Notes under the pieces: model-generated
Database searches by the model: none
What the model was told of the DNA's origin: nothing
The model's input: only the letters and a program-made list of their open reading frames with translations
Program-made: the position numbers and the translations under genes
NCBI RefSeq assembly: GCF_026153515.1
Contig: NZ_CP110644.1
Span: forward strand, 2,757,501 to 2,821,500
Source: Pseudomonas sp. KU26590
GTDB taxonomy: Bacteria; Pseudomonadota; Gammaproteobacteria; Pseudomonadales; Pseudomonadaceae
Direction: 5' to 3'
DNA: 64,000 nucleotides
In this document: positions 1 to 8,392 of the stretch, piece by piece
How positions within the stretch are numbered: the first letter of the stretch is position 1
Layout of the letters: each line of letters begins with the position of its first letter

Positions 1-447
1 GCGATTGCCCTGAACCACCGGGGTGAACAGGCTGGGGATCGCCGCCGAAGCGCGCATCGCCGAATGCAGATTGCCTTCCTGAAACCAGATTTCCTGCTGA
101 TTGGTCAGGTCCGTGGCCACGGCGGTGTAGGGGATTGGCAGGTCCTCGATGTTGATCTCGCCGACGATTTCACGAATCTTGCCGAAGACCTTCTCGCCGC
201 GAATCGCCCCCAGCCGGAAACTCACGTCCACCAGCCGCAACACGTCCAGGTAATCCAGGCTTTCGATCCACGCCTTGTACTCGGGTAGCTTGCCCGCCGC
301 GTAGATCCCGCCGATCACCGCGCCCATGGAACAGCCGGCGATGCAGGCGATGTCGTAGCCGCGATGTTCCAGCTCTTCGATGACGCCGATGTGCGCATAA
401 CCCCGTGCGCCCCCGGAGCCCAGGACCAGCGCGATGCGTTTATTCAT
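1..447 (-). CDS. Patatin-like phospholipase, truncated at the window edge
   Basis: Only the first 149 codons are present; the C-terminus lies beyond base 1. The start ATG at 447 is preceded by a GGGA-type ribosome site. The protein opens with a glycine-rich oxyanion loop (GSGGARGYAHIG) near residue 10 and has the nucleophile elbow GCSMG around residue 41, the serine of the patatin Ser/Asp dyad. The catalytic Asp motif (DGG/DGA) would lie in the missing part. Bacterial members such as the RssA type are cytosolic or membrane-associated lipid acyl hydrolases. No signal peptide is visible. It points away from the next gene, so it is not in that operon. Family assignment is firm; the substrate is unknown. 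Confidence 0.85.
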   Translation of the reverse strand, partial: MNKRIALVLGSGGARGYAHIGVIEELEHRGYDIACIAGCSMGAVIGGIYAAGKLPEYKAWIESLDYLDVLRLVDVSFRLGAIRGEKVFGKIREIVGEINIEDLPIPYTAVATDLTNQQEIWFQEGNLHSAMRASAAIPSLFTPVVQGNR

Positions 448-619
448 GTGCGGTTTCCCACTGTCAGCGTTCGGGCGGCGCGCCTGGCGGCCGATTCATC
501 ACACACCAGCGTAACGCCAACAGCGCGAAACGGGTATCGTGCGTCGCCCCGGTGTGGCACTTTTGCATTGCACCACCGTCAAAGCCGCATCGTCGATTTC
601 CTTAGTTGAGGTAACACCC

Positions 620-898
620 ATGAAAGCCTGGATCTGCCTGCCCCTGTTGGCATTGGTTCTCACCGGTTGCGCCGGCAAAACGGCCTACCGCGACAGCTGC
701 GCCACCAACCTTGACACGGCCTGGCACGAGCTCGATCTGGCCAAGGCCGAAGGGTTTGCCGGCACCGTCAGTTACTCCAAAGCCCTGTCGCTGCTGACCG
801 GCGCCAAGACCCAGCAGCAGTTCGAAGCCTTTGAGGGCTGCTCCGAGAAATCCGAGAAAGCCCGTTTCTATATTCGTGAGTCCCGCGCGGGTCGTTGA
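620..898 (+). CDS. Small outer-envelope lipoprotein, hypothetical
   Basis: This is a 92-residue protein with a short hydrophobic signal ending in the lipobox LTGC near residue 17, so it should be lipid-anchored after export. I chose the ATG at 620 because a TGAGGT ribosome site sits just upstream and the signal peptide starts there; the frame stays open further upstream but without a signal. The mature part is charged and helical, with two cysteines after the lipid-anchor cysteine that could form a disulfide. I do not recognise a named family. It is transcribed away from the patatin gene and is followed by a REP pair. Confidence 0.75.
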   Translation: MKAWICLPLLALVLTGCAGKTAYRDSCATNLDTAWHELDLAKAEGFAGTVSYSKALSLLTGAKTQQQFEAFEGCSEKSEKARFYIRESRAGR

Positions 899-935
899 GA
901 TCGTTGCAAAGTCCGCAGCCATTAAGCGGTCTCCC

Positions 936-1023
936 TGTAGGAGTGAGCTTGCTCGCGAAGCCTGCTGTCAGTCGCCATCCAGCTGACAGGCATAACGCGG
1001 ATCGCGAGCAAACTCACGCCTAC
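936..1023. repeat. REP-type inverted pair (gtaggagtgagcttgctcgcg family)
   Basis: Two imperfect inverted copies of a REP sequence (936-959 and about 1001-1023) face each other across a spacer of about 40 bp. They form a typical Pseudomonas REP doublet in the gap between the lipoprotein gene and the MoxR operon. Confidence 0.75.
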
Positions 1024-1161
1024 CGTCCTGTTTCGCCCCACCCTGATGAATCCCTCCCTCCCGCTCTGGCGAAAAGGCCTACGCTGACCGTACAGTGGCT
1101 GCACGGCTGGCATCGTCTGCAGTCTTATCAGTCATGAGCAGTCGCCTGGGGAGGCCTTCCG

Positions 1162-2079
1162 ATGGGCAGAAAACTGGATGCATGTCTCAACGCGATCAAT
1201 GAAGTGGTGCTCGGCAAGGAACCGCAAGTCCGGCTGGCGCTGACTTGCCTGCTGGGCGGCGGGCACCTGTTGATCGAAGACTTGCCCGGCATGGGCAAAA
1301 CCACCCTCAGCCACACCCTCGCGCGGGTGCTCGGTCTGAGCTTTCAGCGTATTCAATTCACCTCCGACCTGCTGCCGGGCGACATCCTCGGCACGTCCGT
1401 TTTTGATCGCGACAGCGGGCAATTCACTTTCCATCCCGGGCCGATCTTCGCCGAGCTGGTGCTGGCCGACGAAATCAACCGTGCCACGCCCAAGAGCCAG
1501 AGCGCGCTGCTCGAAGCCATGGAAGAGGGCCAGGTCACCATCGAAGGCGCGACGCGCTTGCTGCCCGATCCGTTTTTCGTCATCGCCACCCAGAACCCGT
1601 TCAGCCAGGGCGGTACCTTTGCACTGCCGGAGTCGCAGCTGGACCGCTTCCTGATGCGCCTGTCCCTGGGCTACCCGGCGCGCTCGGCGGAGAAAGCCCT
1701 GCTGCTGGGCGAGTCCCGTCGCGATCTATTGCCGCGCATCGAGCCGTTGCTGGACCACGCCGAGCTCGCGTTGCTTCAGCAGCAGGCGCGGCAGGTGCGG
1801 GCCAGCGACGCCCTGGTCGATTACGTGCTGCGGCTGGTCGATGCCACGCGCAGCCAGCCGCAATTTGCCTATGGCCTGTCGCCCCGCGCGAGCCTGGCGA
1901 TCCTTTCAGCCGCGCGGGCCTGGGCGTTGCTCGCCGGACGCGATTACGTGATTCCCGAAGACGTGCAGGCGATTCTGCCCGCCGTCATCAGCCACCGCCT
2001 GCGCGAGCGCACCGACCCGACCGGGCATGGCGGCGGCGCGCCGGTCCAGTGGCTACTGCGCGAGGTGCCAGTGCTGTGA
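1162..2079 (+). CDS. MoxR-family AAA+ ATPase
   Basis: This 305-residue AAA_3/MoxR ATPase has a Walker A loop GMGKTT (about residue 44), a Walker B stretch ELVLADEINRA (about residue 107), the sensor region FVIATQNPF, and a C-terminal lid domain. MoxR proteins act as chaperones or remodelers of partner complexes and commonly sit next to DUF58 and transglutaminase genes, exactly as here. The ATG at 1162 follows a GGGGAGG ribosome site with good spacing. It is the first gene of a tight three-gene operon: its stop overlaps the GTG start of the DUF58 gene. Family is certain; the molecular client is inferred to be the co-encoded membrane proteins. Confidence 0.93.
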   Translation: MGRKLDACLNAINEVVLGKEPQVRLALTCLLGGGHLLIEDLPGMGKTTLSHTLARVLGLSFQRIQFTSDLLPGDILGTSVFDRDSGQFTFHPGPIFAELVLADEINRATPKSQSALLEAMEEGQVTIEGATRLLPDPFFVIATQNPFSQGGTFALPESQLDRFLMRLSLGYPARSAEKALLLGESRRDLLPRIEPLLDHAELALLQQQARQVRASDALVDYVLRLVDATRSQPQFAYGLSPRASLAILSAARAWALLAGRDYVIPEDVQAILPAVISHRLRERTDPTGHGGGAPVQWLLREVPVL

Positions 2080-3032
2080 TCGAACGCTTCAAACCGGTCT
2101 GGCAGCGCTGGGTGGGACGCCGAATCCCCCCGGCGTCGCGGGTCGAACTGGATCACCGCCGAATCTTCATCCTGCCGACCCGGGTCGGTGGCACGTACGC
2201 GCTCATTCTGTTTTTGCTGCTGCTGGTGTCGATCAACTACCAGAACAGCCTCGCCTACGGCCTGACATTCCTGATGCTCTCGGTGGGTGTCCTCGCCATT
2301 CTGCACACCTACCGCAACATCAGCGGGCTGGTGCTGAGCGGCGGCCACGCGCGTTCGGTGTTCGTTGGCGAACCGGTGCAACTGCGCCTGCGTCTGGAAA
2401 GCACCGGCTATGGCCATCAGGCGATTGCCCTGGGTTGGGACAGCGAACAACTGGAGCAGACCGACGTCGAGGCCGAGCGTCTGGTGGAAGTCGGCCTGAC
2501 CCTGCCGGCGCTCAAACGCGGCTGGATGCGGGCGCCGCGTTTGCGCGTGGAGAGCGTGTTCCCGCTGGGTATTTTTCGCGCCTGGAGCTGGCTGGACCTG
2601 GAACAGACCGTGCTGATCTACCCGCAGCCGCTGGCCGGAACGATGCCGCTGCTGCAGGGCGTGCAACCCCATGCCGAGGACGACGGCCACGCGACGACGG
2701 GGCCGGGCGTCGATGATTATCAGGGGCTGCGCCTGTGGCAGCCCGGCGACTCGATGCGACGCATGCACTGGAAAGCCTGGTCGCGGGGGCAGGGGTTGAT
2801 GGTCAAGGAGTTCAGCGACCTCAGCGGCCATGACCTGTGTCTGGACTTCATGGCCCTGGGCGGGGATATCGAAGAGCGGCTGTCGCGCCTGTGTTACTGG
2901 GTGCTGGAGTTGTCCCAGCGGCAGCAACCCTTCGCGTTGCGCCTGCCCGGTTTCATCTCGGCCGTGGACAGCGGAGATGCCCACCGCGAAGCCTGTTTGC
3001 GCCAGTTGGCGCTGTATGGAGTGCGGGCATGA
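2076..3032 (+). CDS. DUF58 domain protein, membrane-anchored
   Basis: This is a 318-residue protein with two adjacent N-terminal membrane segments (about residues 35-80), then a beta-rich region and the DUF58 core with the signature DDYQGLRLWQPGDSMRRMHW (about residues 210-230). I place the start at GTG 2076, overlapping the MoxR stop codon, because this gives coupled translation and the normal N-terminus; the frame is open upstream to 2049. DUF58 proteins resemble vWA-fold partners and are usually encoded between MoxR and transglutaminase-like membrane proteins. Function in the operon is inferred: scaffold or substrate of the MoxR ATPase. Confidence 0.9.
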   Translation: MIERFKPVWQRWVGRRIPPASRVELDHRRIFILPTRVGGTYALILFLLLLVSINYQNSLAYGLTFLMLSVGVLAILHTYRNISGLVLSGGHARSVFVGEPVQLRLRLESTGYGHQAIALGWDSEQLEQTDVEAERLVEVGLTLPALKRGWMRAPRLRVESVFPLGIFRAWSWLDLEQTVLIYPQPLAGTMPLLQGVQPHAEDDGHATTGPGVDDYQGLRLWQPGDSMRRMHWKAWSRGQGLMVKEFSDLSGHDLCLDFMALGGDIEERLSRLCYWVLELSQRQQPFALRLPGFISAVDSGDAHREACLRQLALYGVRA

Positions 3033-3045
3033 AAGGCGCGGCGCG

Positions 3046-5046
3046 ATGACCTCCTCAAGCCTGGCCAAACCGATTCCGCGGGTCAGCCTCAACTGGCTGC
3101 TGATCGCTCAGGCGCTGGTGATCGTGCCGTTCGCTTTGCATGTGCCGGTGGCGTTGATCGTGCTGTGGCTGGTCTGTTCGTTCTGGCGGATTCAGATCTT
3201 CCGTATGCGCGTGCGCATGCCCGGTACCTGGATCAAATCGGGACTGCTGGTCGGCACCGCCGGGGGCATTTACCTGGCACGGGGCAGTTTGATCGGCCTG
3301 GATGCGGGGGCGGCGCTGCTGATCGCCGCGTTCATCCTGAAGATGCTGGAAATGCAGAACCGACGGGATGCGCTGGTGCTGATCTTTCTCGGTTTCTTCT
3401 GCATCGCGGTCGGTTACCTGTTCGAAGACTCGCTGCTCTGGGGCCTGTTTACCCTGCTGCCCATCACCACGCTGCTGGCCGCGCTGATCGGCCTGCAGCA
3501 GTCCGGTATCTCCAGCAAGCCCGCCGCCACGTTGAGGCTGTCGGCCAAACTGTTGATGCAGGCCGTGCCGCTGATGATTTTGCTGTTCCTGTTTTTCCCT
3601 CGCCTCGATCCGCTGTGGTCGTTGCCGCAACCGAGCAACAAGGCGCTGACCGGTCTGTCCGACAGCATGGCGCCGGGGGACATCGCCGAGCTGAGCAAGT
3701 CCGCCGAGCTGGTCTTTCGCGCGAGTTTTGACGGCCCGCTGCCGCCGCGCAATCAGCTGTACTGGCGCGCGCTGACCCTGGAGCAGTTCGACGGCAGACG
3801 CTGGTCGCAATCGTCGCGGGCGCAAGTGCCGGACGCGCCGCTGTGGCGCCGGGAAGGCGAGCGGGTCAGCTACAGCGTGGTGCTGGAGCCCACCGGCAAG
3901 CCGTGGCTGATGACCCTCGACGTGGGCCAGACCGATCTGGCCGGCGTGCGCCAGATGAGCGACTTCCGCTGGCAGCGGCGGCGTCCGATCGAGCAATCGA
4001 TGCTCTACAACGTCGAATCCTGGCCTGACGCCGTGCGCGAAACCGTGCTCAGTGACGGCGCCCGGTTGCAGGCCCTGCAACTGCCGGCCAAAGGCAATCC
4101 CCAGGTGCGCGAATGGGCGGCTGACCTGCATCGTCGCCATCCCGACACCGACGACGTGGTGGACGCGCTGCTGTCGTATTTCACTTCGCAGCCGTTTCGC
4201 TACACCCTCAAGCCCCCGGCGCTGGGGGCCAACAGCATCGATGACTTTCTGTTCGGCAGCCGTGCCGGTTTCTGTGCCCACTACGCCGGGGCCATGACCT
4301 TTGCGCTGCGGGCGGCGGGCGTGCCGGCACGTGTGGTCGCCGGTTATCAGGGTGGCGAACTGAACCCGGATGGCAATTACCTTACGGTGCGCCAGTTCGA
4401 TGCCCACGCCTGGGTAGAGTACTGGCAGCCGAACGTGGGCTGGCGCAGCGTCGATCCCACCGCAGCGGTGGCGCCCGCGCGGGTCGAGCAGGGGCTCGAA
4501 CAGGCGCTGGCGGCGGACGAAGAATTCCTCGCCGATTCGCCGATGTCAGCCCTGCGCTATCGGCACCTGGCCTGGGTCAATTCGATCCGCATGGGCTGGG
4601 ACAACCTCAATTACGGCTGGCAGCGCTGGGTGCTGGGCTATCAGGGTCAGCAACAGCTGCAGGTCCTGGGCCGCTGGTTCTCAGGTTTTCAGGCGCCGGT
4701 GTTTGCCGGCGGCGCGGCGGTTATCCTGGGCCTGCTGGCGCTGTGGCTGTTCAAGCCGTGGCGGCGCGAAAGCGATTCACAACTGCGCCTGTTCAACCAT
4801 TTCGAACGTCTGCTCGCCCGGCAGGGTCTTAAACGTCAGCCGGGTGAAGGCGCTCAGGCCTTCGCGCAACGTGCTGCCGAGCAACTGCCGGCCCACGCCG
4901 GGGCGATCAGGGATTTTGTCCACGAGTTCGAGGCCCAGCGCTATGCCGGGGCAGACGGCTCCGTTGGTGCGCTGCGCCAGCGCCTGAAATCCCTGCGCCG
5001 CAGCCTGCCGTGGCGTTTGTCCGCCGTGAGGGGCAAGCAGCCGTAA
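3046..5046 (+). CDS. tgpA: TgpA-type membrane transglutaminase-like protein
   Basis: This 666-residue protein has about six N-terminal membrane helices (DUF3488), a periplasmic transglutaminase-like core, one more membrane helix near residue 560 and a C-terminal cytosolic DUF4129-like domain. The catalytic triad is visible: Cys in GFCAHYAGAM (about residue 408), His in FDAHAWVEYW (about 450) and Asp in VDPTAAV. The P. aeruginosa homologue TgpA (PA2873) is reported as essential with the transglutaminase domain on the periplasmic side. The ATG at 3046 is chosen because it starts just after the DUF58 stop (13 nt gap); the frame extends upstream inside DUF58 without meaning. It is the last member of the MoxR-DUF58-tgpA operon. 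Confidence 0.92.
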   Translation: MTSSSLAKPIPRVSLNWLLIAQALVIVPFALHVPVALIVLWLVCSFWRIQIFRMRVRMPGTWIKSGLLVGTAGGIYLARGSLIGLDAGAALLIAAFILKMLEMQNRRDALVLIFLGFFCIAVGYLFEDSLLWGLFTLLPITTLLAALIGLQQSGISSKPAATLRLSAKLLMQAVPLMILLFLFFPRLDPLWSLPQPSNKALTGLSDSMAPGDIAELSKSAELVFRASFDGPLPPRNQLYWRALTLEQFDGRRWSQSSRAQVPDAPLWRREGERVSYSVVLEPTGKPWLMTLDVGQTDLAGVRQMSDFRWQRRRPIEQSMLYNVESWPDAVRETVLSDGARLQALQLPAKGNPQVREWAADLHRRHPDTDDVVDALLSYFTSQPFRYTLKPPALGANSIDDFLFGSRAGFCAHYAGAMTFALRAAGVPARVVAGYQGGELNPDGNYLTVRQFDAHAWVEYWQPNVGWRSVDPTAAVAPARVEQGLEQALAADEEFLADSPMSALRYRHLAWVNSIRMGWDNLNYGWQRWVLGYQGQQQLQVLGRWFSGFQAPVFAGGAAVILGLLALWLFKPWRRESDSQLRLFNHFERLLARQGLKRQPGEGAQAFAQRAAEQLPAHAGAIRDFVHEFEAQRYAGADGSVGALRQRLKSLRRSLPWRLSAVRGKQP

Positions 5047-5094
5047 ATCACACCCATGAATCTTCAGCCGTCATCAACAGCCAAGGAGTGTTTC

Positions 5095-5874
5095 ATGTCA
5101 TCGATGGTCGATCACCTGGTCGCCGAGATTATCGGTCTTCATATCAAACTGCTTGCCTGCCACGCGCGGCTGGAAGTCTCCACCGACAGCGAAGCGCTGC
5201 ACGATCTGCGGACCAACGTCCGCCGCCTGCGCAGTGTCTTGCGCCCGTTGCGTGGTCTGCCGGGGCTGGATCAAGTGGAAGGGGCGGCGAAAGAGGTCGG
5301 TGCGCTGACCACGCCTTTGCGCGACATGCAGGTGCTGGCGGCGTTTCTCGATGAACAGGGTCTGCCCCAGGCGGCGGCCAAGCGCGATCAGTACCTGAAA
5401 TCAGCGTGCCCGAAAGTGGCCAGCTCTGCAGAGCTCAATCGGCTGTTCGACGTGCTGGATCAATTGCCGGCCCTGCTGCGCACCCAGCAGCGCCACGGTC
5501 TGCTCGACAAGCTGGAGCAACGCATCGAAAAGCGCCTGGACAAACAGTGGAAGCAACTGCGTGAAGCCATGGGTGATCCCGCCCATGACCGTCATCGCCT
5601 GCGCCTGTTGATCAAGCGCGTGCGTTATGCCGGCGAGGCCTACCCGGAACTCAGTCATCAGCCGAAAGACATGCAACGCCGTTTGAAAGCGGCCCAAGGC
5701 GCACTGGGCGATTGGCACGATCACCTGCAATGGCTGGAACAGGCGCGGCATCAGACCGATCTTTCGCCTTGCGTGGCCGGGTGGGAACTGGGCATTCATC
5801 GTGCCGAGCAAAAGTCCGATCAAGTCCTGGAACGCTTGTACAAGGCCTGCTTCGGTAAACACTCTGCGCGCTAA
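5095..5874 (+). CDS. CHAD domain protein
   Basis: This 259-residue all-alpha protein has the CHAD hallmark near the N-terminus: a histidine-containing helix LHDLRTNVRRLRSVLR followed by repeated basic helices, and a second half with HRLRLLIKRVRYAGEAYPEL. CHAD domains bind inorganic polyphosphate through conserved basic and histidine residues. The start at 5095 is set by the AAGGAG site at 5083-5088; an in-frame ATG at 5056 lacks one. It follows tgpA by 48 nt and may be cotranscribed. There is no CYTH (triphosphatase) domain, so catalysis is not expected. A role in polyphosphate binding is inferred from the family. Confidence 0.88.
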   Translation: MSSMVDHLVAEIIGLHIKLLACHARLEVSTDSEALHDLRTNVRRLRSVLRPLRGLPGLDQVEGAAKEVGALTTPLRDMQVLAAFLDEQGLPQAAAKRDQYLKSACPKVASSAELNRLFDVLDQLPALLRTQQRHGLLDKLEQRIEKRLDKQWKQLREAMGDPAHDRHRLRLLIKRVRYAGEAYPELSHQPKDMQRRLKAAQGALGDWHDHLQWLEQARHQTDLSPCVAGWELGIHRAEQKSDQVLERLYKACFGKHSAR

Positions 5875-6010
5875 GTGACCTCGGGCGCGGGATGGTCGGG
5901 CACAGTCGCTTTTAAACAGTCTGGTCCGCAGGAATGGCGCTTATAAACCCTGTCCTGCGGCGGCTGCCTCGCTACCATTCGCCCATCCTGCCTGCCACCT
6001 TGGAACGCCC

Positions 6011-6805
6011 ATGAAATTCTCCGAGCTGCTCGATGCCGTCCGTACCCATCCCGAATCCGTCAGCATCCCCGCCTCATGGGCCCAAGGGCGTGCCTGTTTC
6101 GGCGGGCTGATGGCTGCGCTGATGTATGAAGCGATGCGCGCGAAGGTCTCAACTGAGCGGCCGGTTCGGTCGCTGGCGATCTGTTTCGTGGCCCCGCCGG
6201 CCATCGACACGCCGATTTCGTTTGAAGTGGAAATCCTGCGCGAGGGCAAGGCCGTCAGCCAGGTCCTGGGCCGGGCCGTGCAGAACGGCGAAGTCGTCAC
6301 GCTGATTCAAGGCAGTTTCGGCGCGCCCCGTGATTCGATGATTTCGGTGCAGGCTGAGCCGGCGCCAGTGTTCAAGCCGGTGGACGAGATTCAGCCGTTC
6401 CCTTTTGTTTCGGGGGTGATGCCGGAATACCTGCGTTTCATCGACCTGCGCTGGGCGCTGGGCGGCCTGCCGTTTTCCAACACGCCGTCTGGGGCGATTG
6501 GCGGCTACGCGCGCTTGCGTGACGTGGAAGAGGAACCCTTGACCGAAGCGCACCTGCTGGCGCTGGTCGACACCTGGCCACCAGCCGTATTGCCGCACCT
6601 GAACAAGCCGGCGCCTGGCAGCTCGTTGACCTGGACGATCGAGTTTGTGCAGCCGTTGCCCGCGATGACCACCCACGACTGGACGCAGTACCGAGCGGTG
6701 ATCGAGCATGCCCGCGATGGCTACGGTCATACCGCAGCGGCGCTGTGGACGCCGAAAGGGGAGTTGGTGGCGATCAGTCGCCAGACAGTGGCGGTGTTTG
6801 GCTGA
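6011..6805 (+). CDS. Acyl-CoA thioesterase family protein (double hotdog)
   Basis: This 264-residue protein has the layout of the thioesterase-like superfamily (4HBT_3): an N-terminal hotdog with the stretch ACFGGLMAALMYEAM, and a C-terminal hotdog containing the TWTIEFVQP and TAAALWTPKGELVAISRQTVAVFG strands. The Gly-Gly in the first helix corresponds to the CoA-binding turn of the family. Such enzymes hydrolyse acyl-CoA to free acid and CoA in the cytoplasm. A GGAA ribosome site precedes the ATG. It is a single gene with a bidirectional terminator just downstream. Acyl-chain preference cannot be judged. Confidence 0.85.
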   Translation: MKFSELLDAVRTHPESVSIPASWAQGRACFGGLMAALMYEAMRAKVSTERPVRSLAICFVAPPAIDTPISFEVEILREGKAVSQVLGRAVQNGEVVTLIQGSFGAPRDSMISVQAEPAPVFKPVDEIQPFPFVSGVMPEYLRFIDLRWALGGLPFSNTPSGAIGGYARLRDVEEEPLTEAHLLALVDTWPPAVLPHLNKPAPGSSLTWTIEFVQPLPAMTTHDWTQYRAVIEHARDGYGHTAAALWTPKGELVAISRQTVAVFG

Positions 6806-6869
6806 CCAGCAGTGGATAGGCCGGATTTACGGTGGACGTGCTCACGTCCCGCATTGCCTGGAGTGACTA

Positions 6870-6900
6870 AAAGCCTGAGGCCTTACTGGCCTCGGGCTTT
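6870..6900. terminator. Bidirectional intrinsic terminator
   Basis: A 13-bp inverted repeat (AAAGCCTGAGGCC and GGCCTCGGGCTTT, one mismatch) surrounds a 5-nt loop, with A/T ends that give a U tract on both strands. It sits between the thioesterase gene and the opposed small membrane protein gene, and overlaps the last codons of the latter. Confidence 0.8.
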
Positions 6901-7104
6901 AATGGCTTGGGCAGCGACCAGACCCAGCACACCGATGGCGGCGGACGTCAGGCTGCCGTTGAACGCGCCGTCCAGCAGAAGCAGACCGGAGACGATGGAC
7001 AGCGGGAACGCCAGGGACGAGAGCACGACGTTCGACGGCAGGCCTTCTTTGCGCGATGGGTTGAAGAATTCGCCGATGTGAAGATCCGTGATGAACTTGG
7101 GCAT
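6883..7104 (-). CDS. Small membrane protein, 73 residues, hypothetical
   Basis: A short gene with a clear GAGGTA ribosome site before the ATG at 7104. The first 25 residues are polar (MPKFITDLHIGEFFNPSRKE) and are followed by two hydrophobic segments (about residues 29-49 and 52-70) ending in a basic tail, so a two-helix inner-membrane hairpin is likely. No named family is recognised. The stop codon and the last four codons lie inside the terminator hairpin shared with the thioesterase gene, so transcript end and coding end nearly coincide. The frame stays open far upstream into a REP pair, but that extension looks like read-through of repeat DNA. Confidence 0.7.
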   Translation of the reverse strand: MPKFITDLHIGEFFNPSRKEGLPSNVVLSSLAFPLSIVSGLLLLDGAFNGSLTSAAIGVLGLVAAQAIKARGQ

Positions 7105-7237
7105 GATGCTTACCTCGGTAACGCTTGAATAAGAAGTGTTTTCGATAAAGGTGAGAATAGGCCCGGATCTTCGGTTCGGCGAATCGAGGATTGCTATCAC
7201 CCTGATAGAAGGCAGATGGGCTGGCTCCCAACGGTCG

Positions 7238-7327
7238 TGTAGGAGCGCGCTTGCCCGCGAACGCGGTGGGTCAGTCACGAAGATGTCAGCTGACCCACCG
7301 CGTTCGCGGGCAAGCGCGCTCCTACAG
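7238..7327. repeat. REP inverted pair (gtaggagcgcgcttgcccgcg family)
   Basis: Two long, nearly perfect inverted arms (about 37 nt, from tgtaggagcgcgcttgcc to ggcaagcgcgctcctaca) enclose a short spacer, giving a strong stem-loop. The same family recurs at 21962 and 25208 in this window. Confidence 0.85.
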
Positions 7328-7369
7328 TTGAGATCCGTGCGGCCGGGAAATCTATGCCAGGCGGCGGTT

Positions 7370-8194
7370 TTACGACTGTTGAGCGAACGCCGCAACCACC
7401 GGCAACGCAAAGAACGCCCGCGCGCACTCGGTGGTGTGGGCCGCGACATCCGTCGGGCTTTCCTCTCGGTGCAGCGCCACTTCCCGCAACACCTCAGGCA
7501 AATAGGCCGGTTCGTTGCGGCCGTTCTTCGGTTTTGGCCGCAAGGTGCGAGGCAGCAGGTATGGGGCGTCGCTTTCCAGCATCAACCGGCCACGGGGGAT
7601 TTCGCGGACCAGCGGGTGCAGGTGCGTGCCCCGGCGTTCGTCGCAGATCCAGCCGGTGATGCCGATGTGCAGGTCCAGGTCCAGGTAGTTGAACAGCGCG
7701 CGTTTTTCCCCGGTGAAGCAATGCACCACCGCCGCCGGGAGCTGGTCGCGGTAGTCGCGCAAAATGGCGAGCAGGCGCTCGTCGGCATCGCGCTCATGGA
7801 GAAACACCGGCAGTTGCAGCTCGACGGCCAGCGCCAGATGCGCTTCCAGGACTTTCTCCTGCTGCGGGCGAGGGGAGAAGTCGCGATTGAAATCCAGCCC
7901 GCATTCACCCACGGCGCAGACGGTCTTCTCACGCAGCAGCGCCCTAAGCTGGCCTTCGGTTTCGCCCGTCCAGGCGCTGGCCGAGTGCGGATGAATGCCG
8001 GCGGTGCTGAACAACCGCTCGGCGCTTTCATCAAGCTGGCGCGACAACACAAGGGCTTGTTCGCTGCCCTCGACGTCGGTGCCGGTGAGGATCAACTGAC
8101 CGACGCCGGCGGCGTAAGCGCGCTCTACCACCTCGCGTTCGCGGGCAGCGAAGCTGGGGTTGGTCAAGTTGACGCCAATGTCTATTAGTTGCAT
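7370..8194 (-). CDS. tatD: TatD-family metal-dependent DNase
   Basis: This 274-residue TIM-barrel hydrolase aligns along its whole length with E. coli TatD as I recall it: the start [15 protein letters not shown], the TAGIHPH motif, GECGLDFNR with a metal-ligand Glu, [26 protein letters not shown] and the C-terminal [16 protein letters not shown]. Members are Mg-dependent 3'-5' exonucleases acting on DNA damaged by peroxide. The ATG at 8194 has a GAGGTAG ribosome site. Although E. coli tatD belongs to the tat operon, no tatABC gene is nearby here, so it is an orphan gene. It is separated from the small membrane protein gene by a REP pair. Confidence 0.93.
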   Translation of the reverse strand: MQLIDIGVNLTNPSFAAREREVVERAYAAGVGQLILTGTDVEGSEQALVLSRQLDESAERLFSTAGIHPHSASAWTGETEGQLRALLREKTVCAVGECGLDFNRDFSPRPQQEKVLEAHLALAVELQLPVFLHERDADERLLAILRDYRDQLPAAVVHCFTGEKRALFNYLDLDLHIGITGWICDERRGTHLHPLVREIPRGRLMLESDAPYLLPRTLRPKPKNGRNEPAYLPEVLREVALHREESPTDVAAHTTECARAFFALPVVAAFAQQS

Positions 8195-8392
8195 GGTGCT
8201 ACCTCAGGCCAGAGGCCGAGAAGAATACCAGAGCGATTGAAGCGATAAAAAACAAGCAGGCTCAACTGCTTGGCATACCCAATCCTGTGAACCCGCTTTT
8301 GTTGACGCACGCCGCGATGCACGAGGCGAGCCGGTCAGCTGCGCGACACAGACTTCAAGCCCGTTTTTTTTCGGCCTTTCATCGGAGCGTCA

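Noticed and set aside
3055..4407. Open frame of about 450 codons on the minus strand
   Set aside because: Antisense to tgpA, rich in Arg/Gln/His, without start signal.
7136..8188. Open frame of 350 codons on the plus strand
   Set aside because: It runs through a REP pair and then opposite tatD; the tatD assignment on the other strand is certain.
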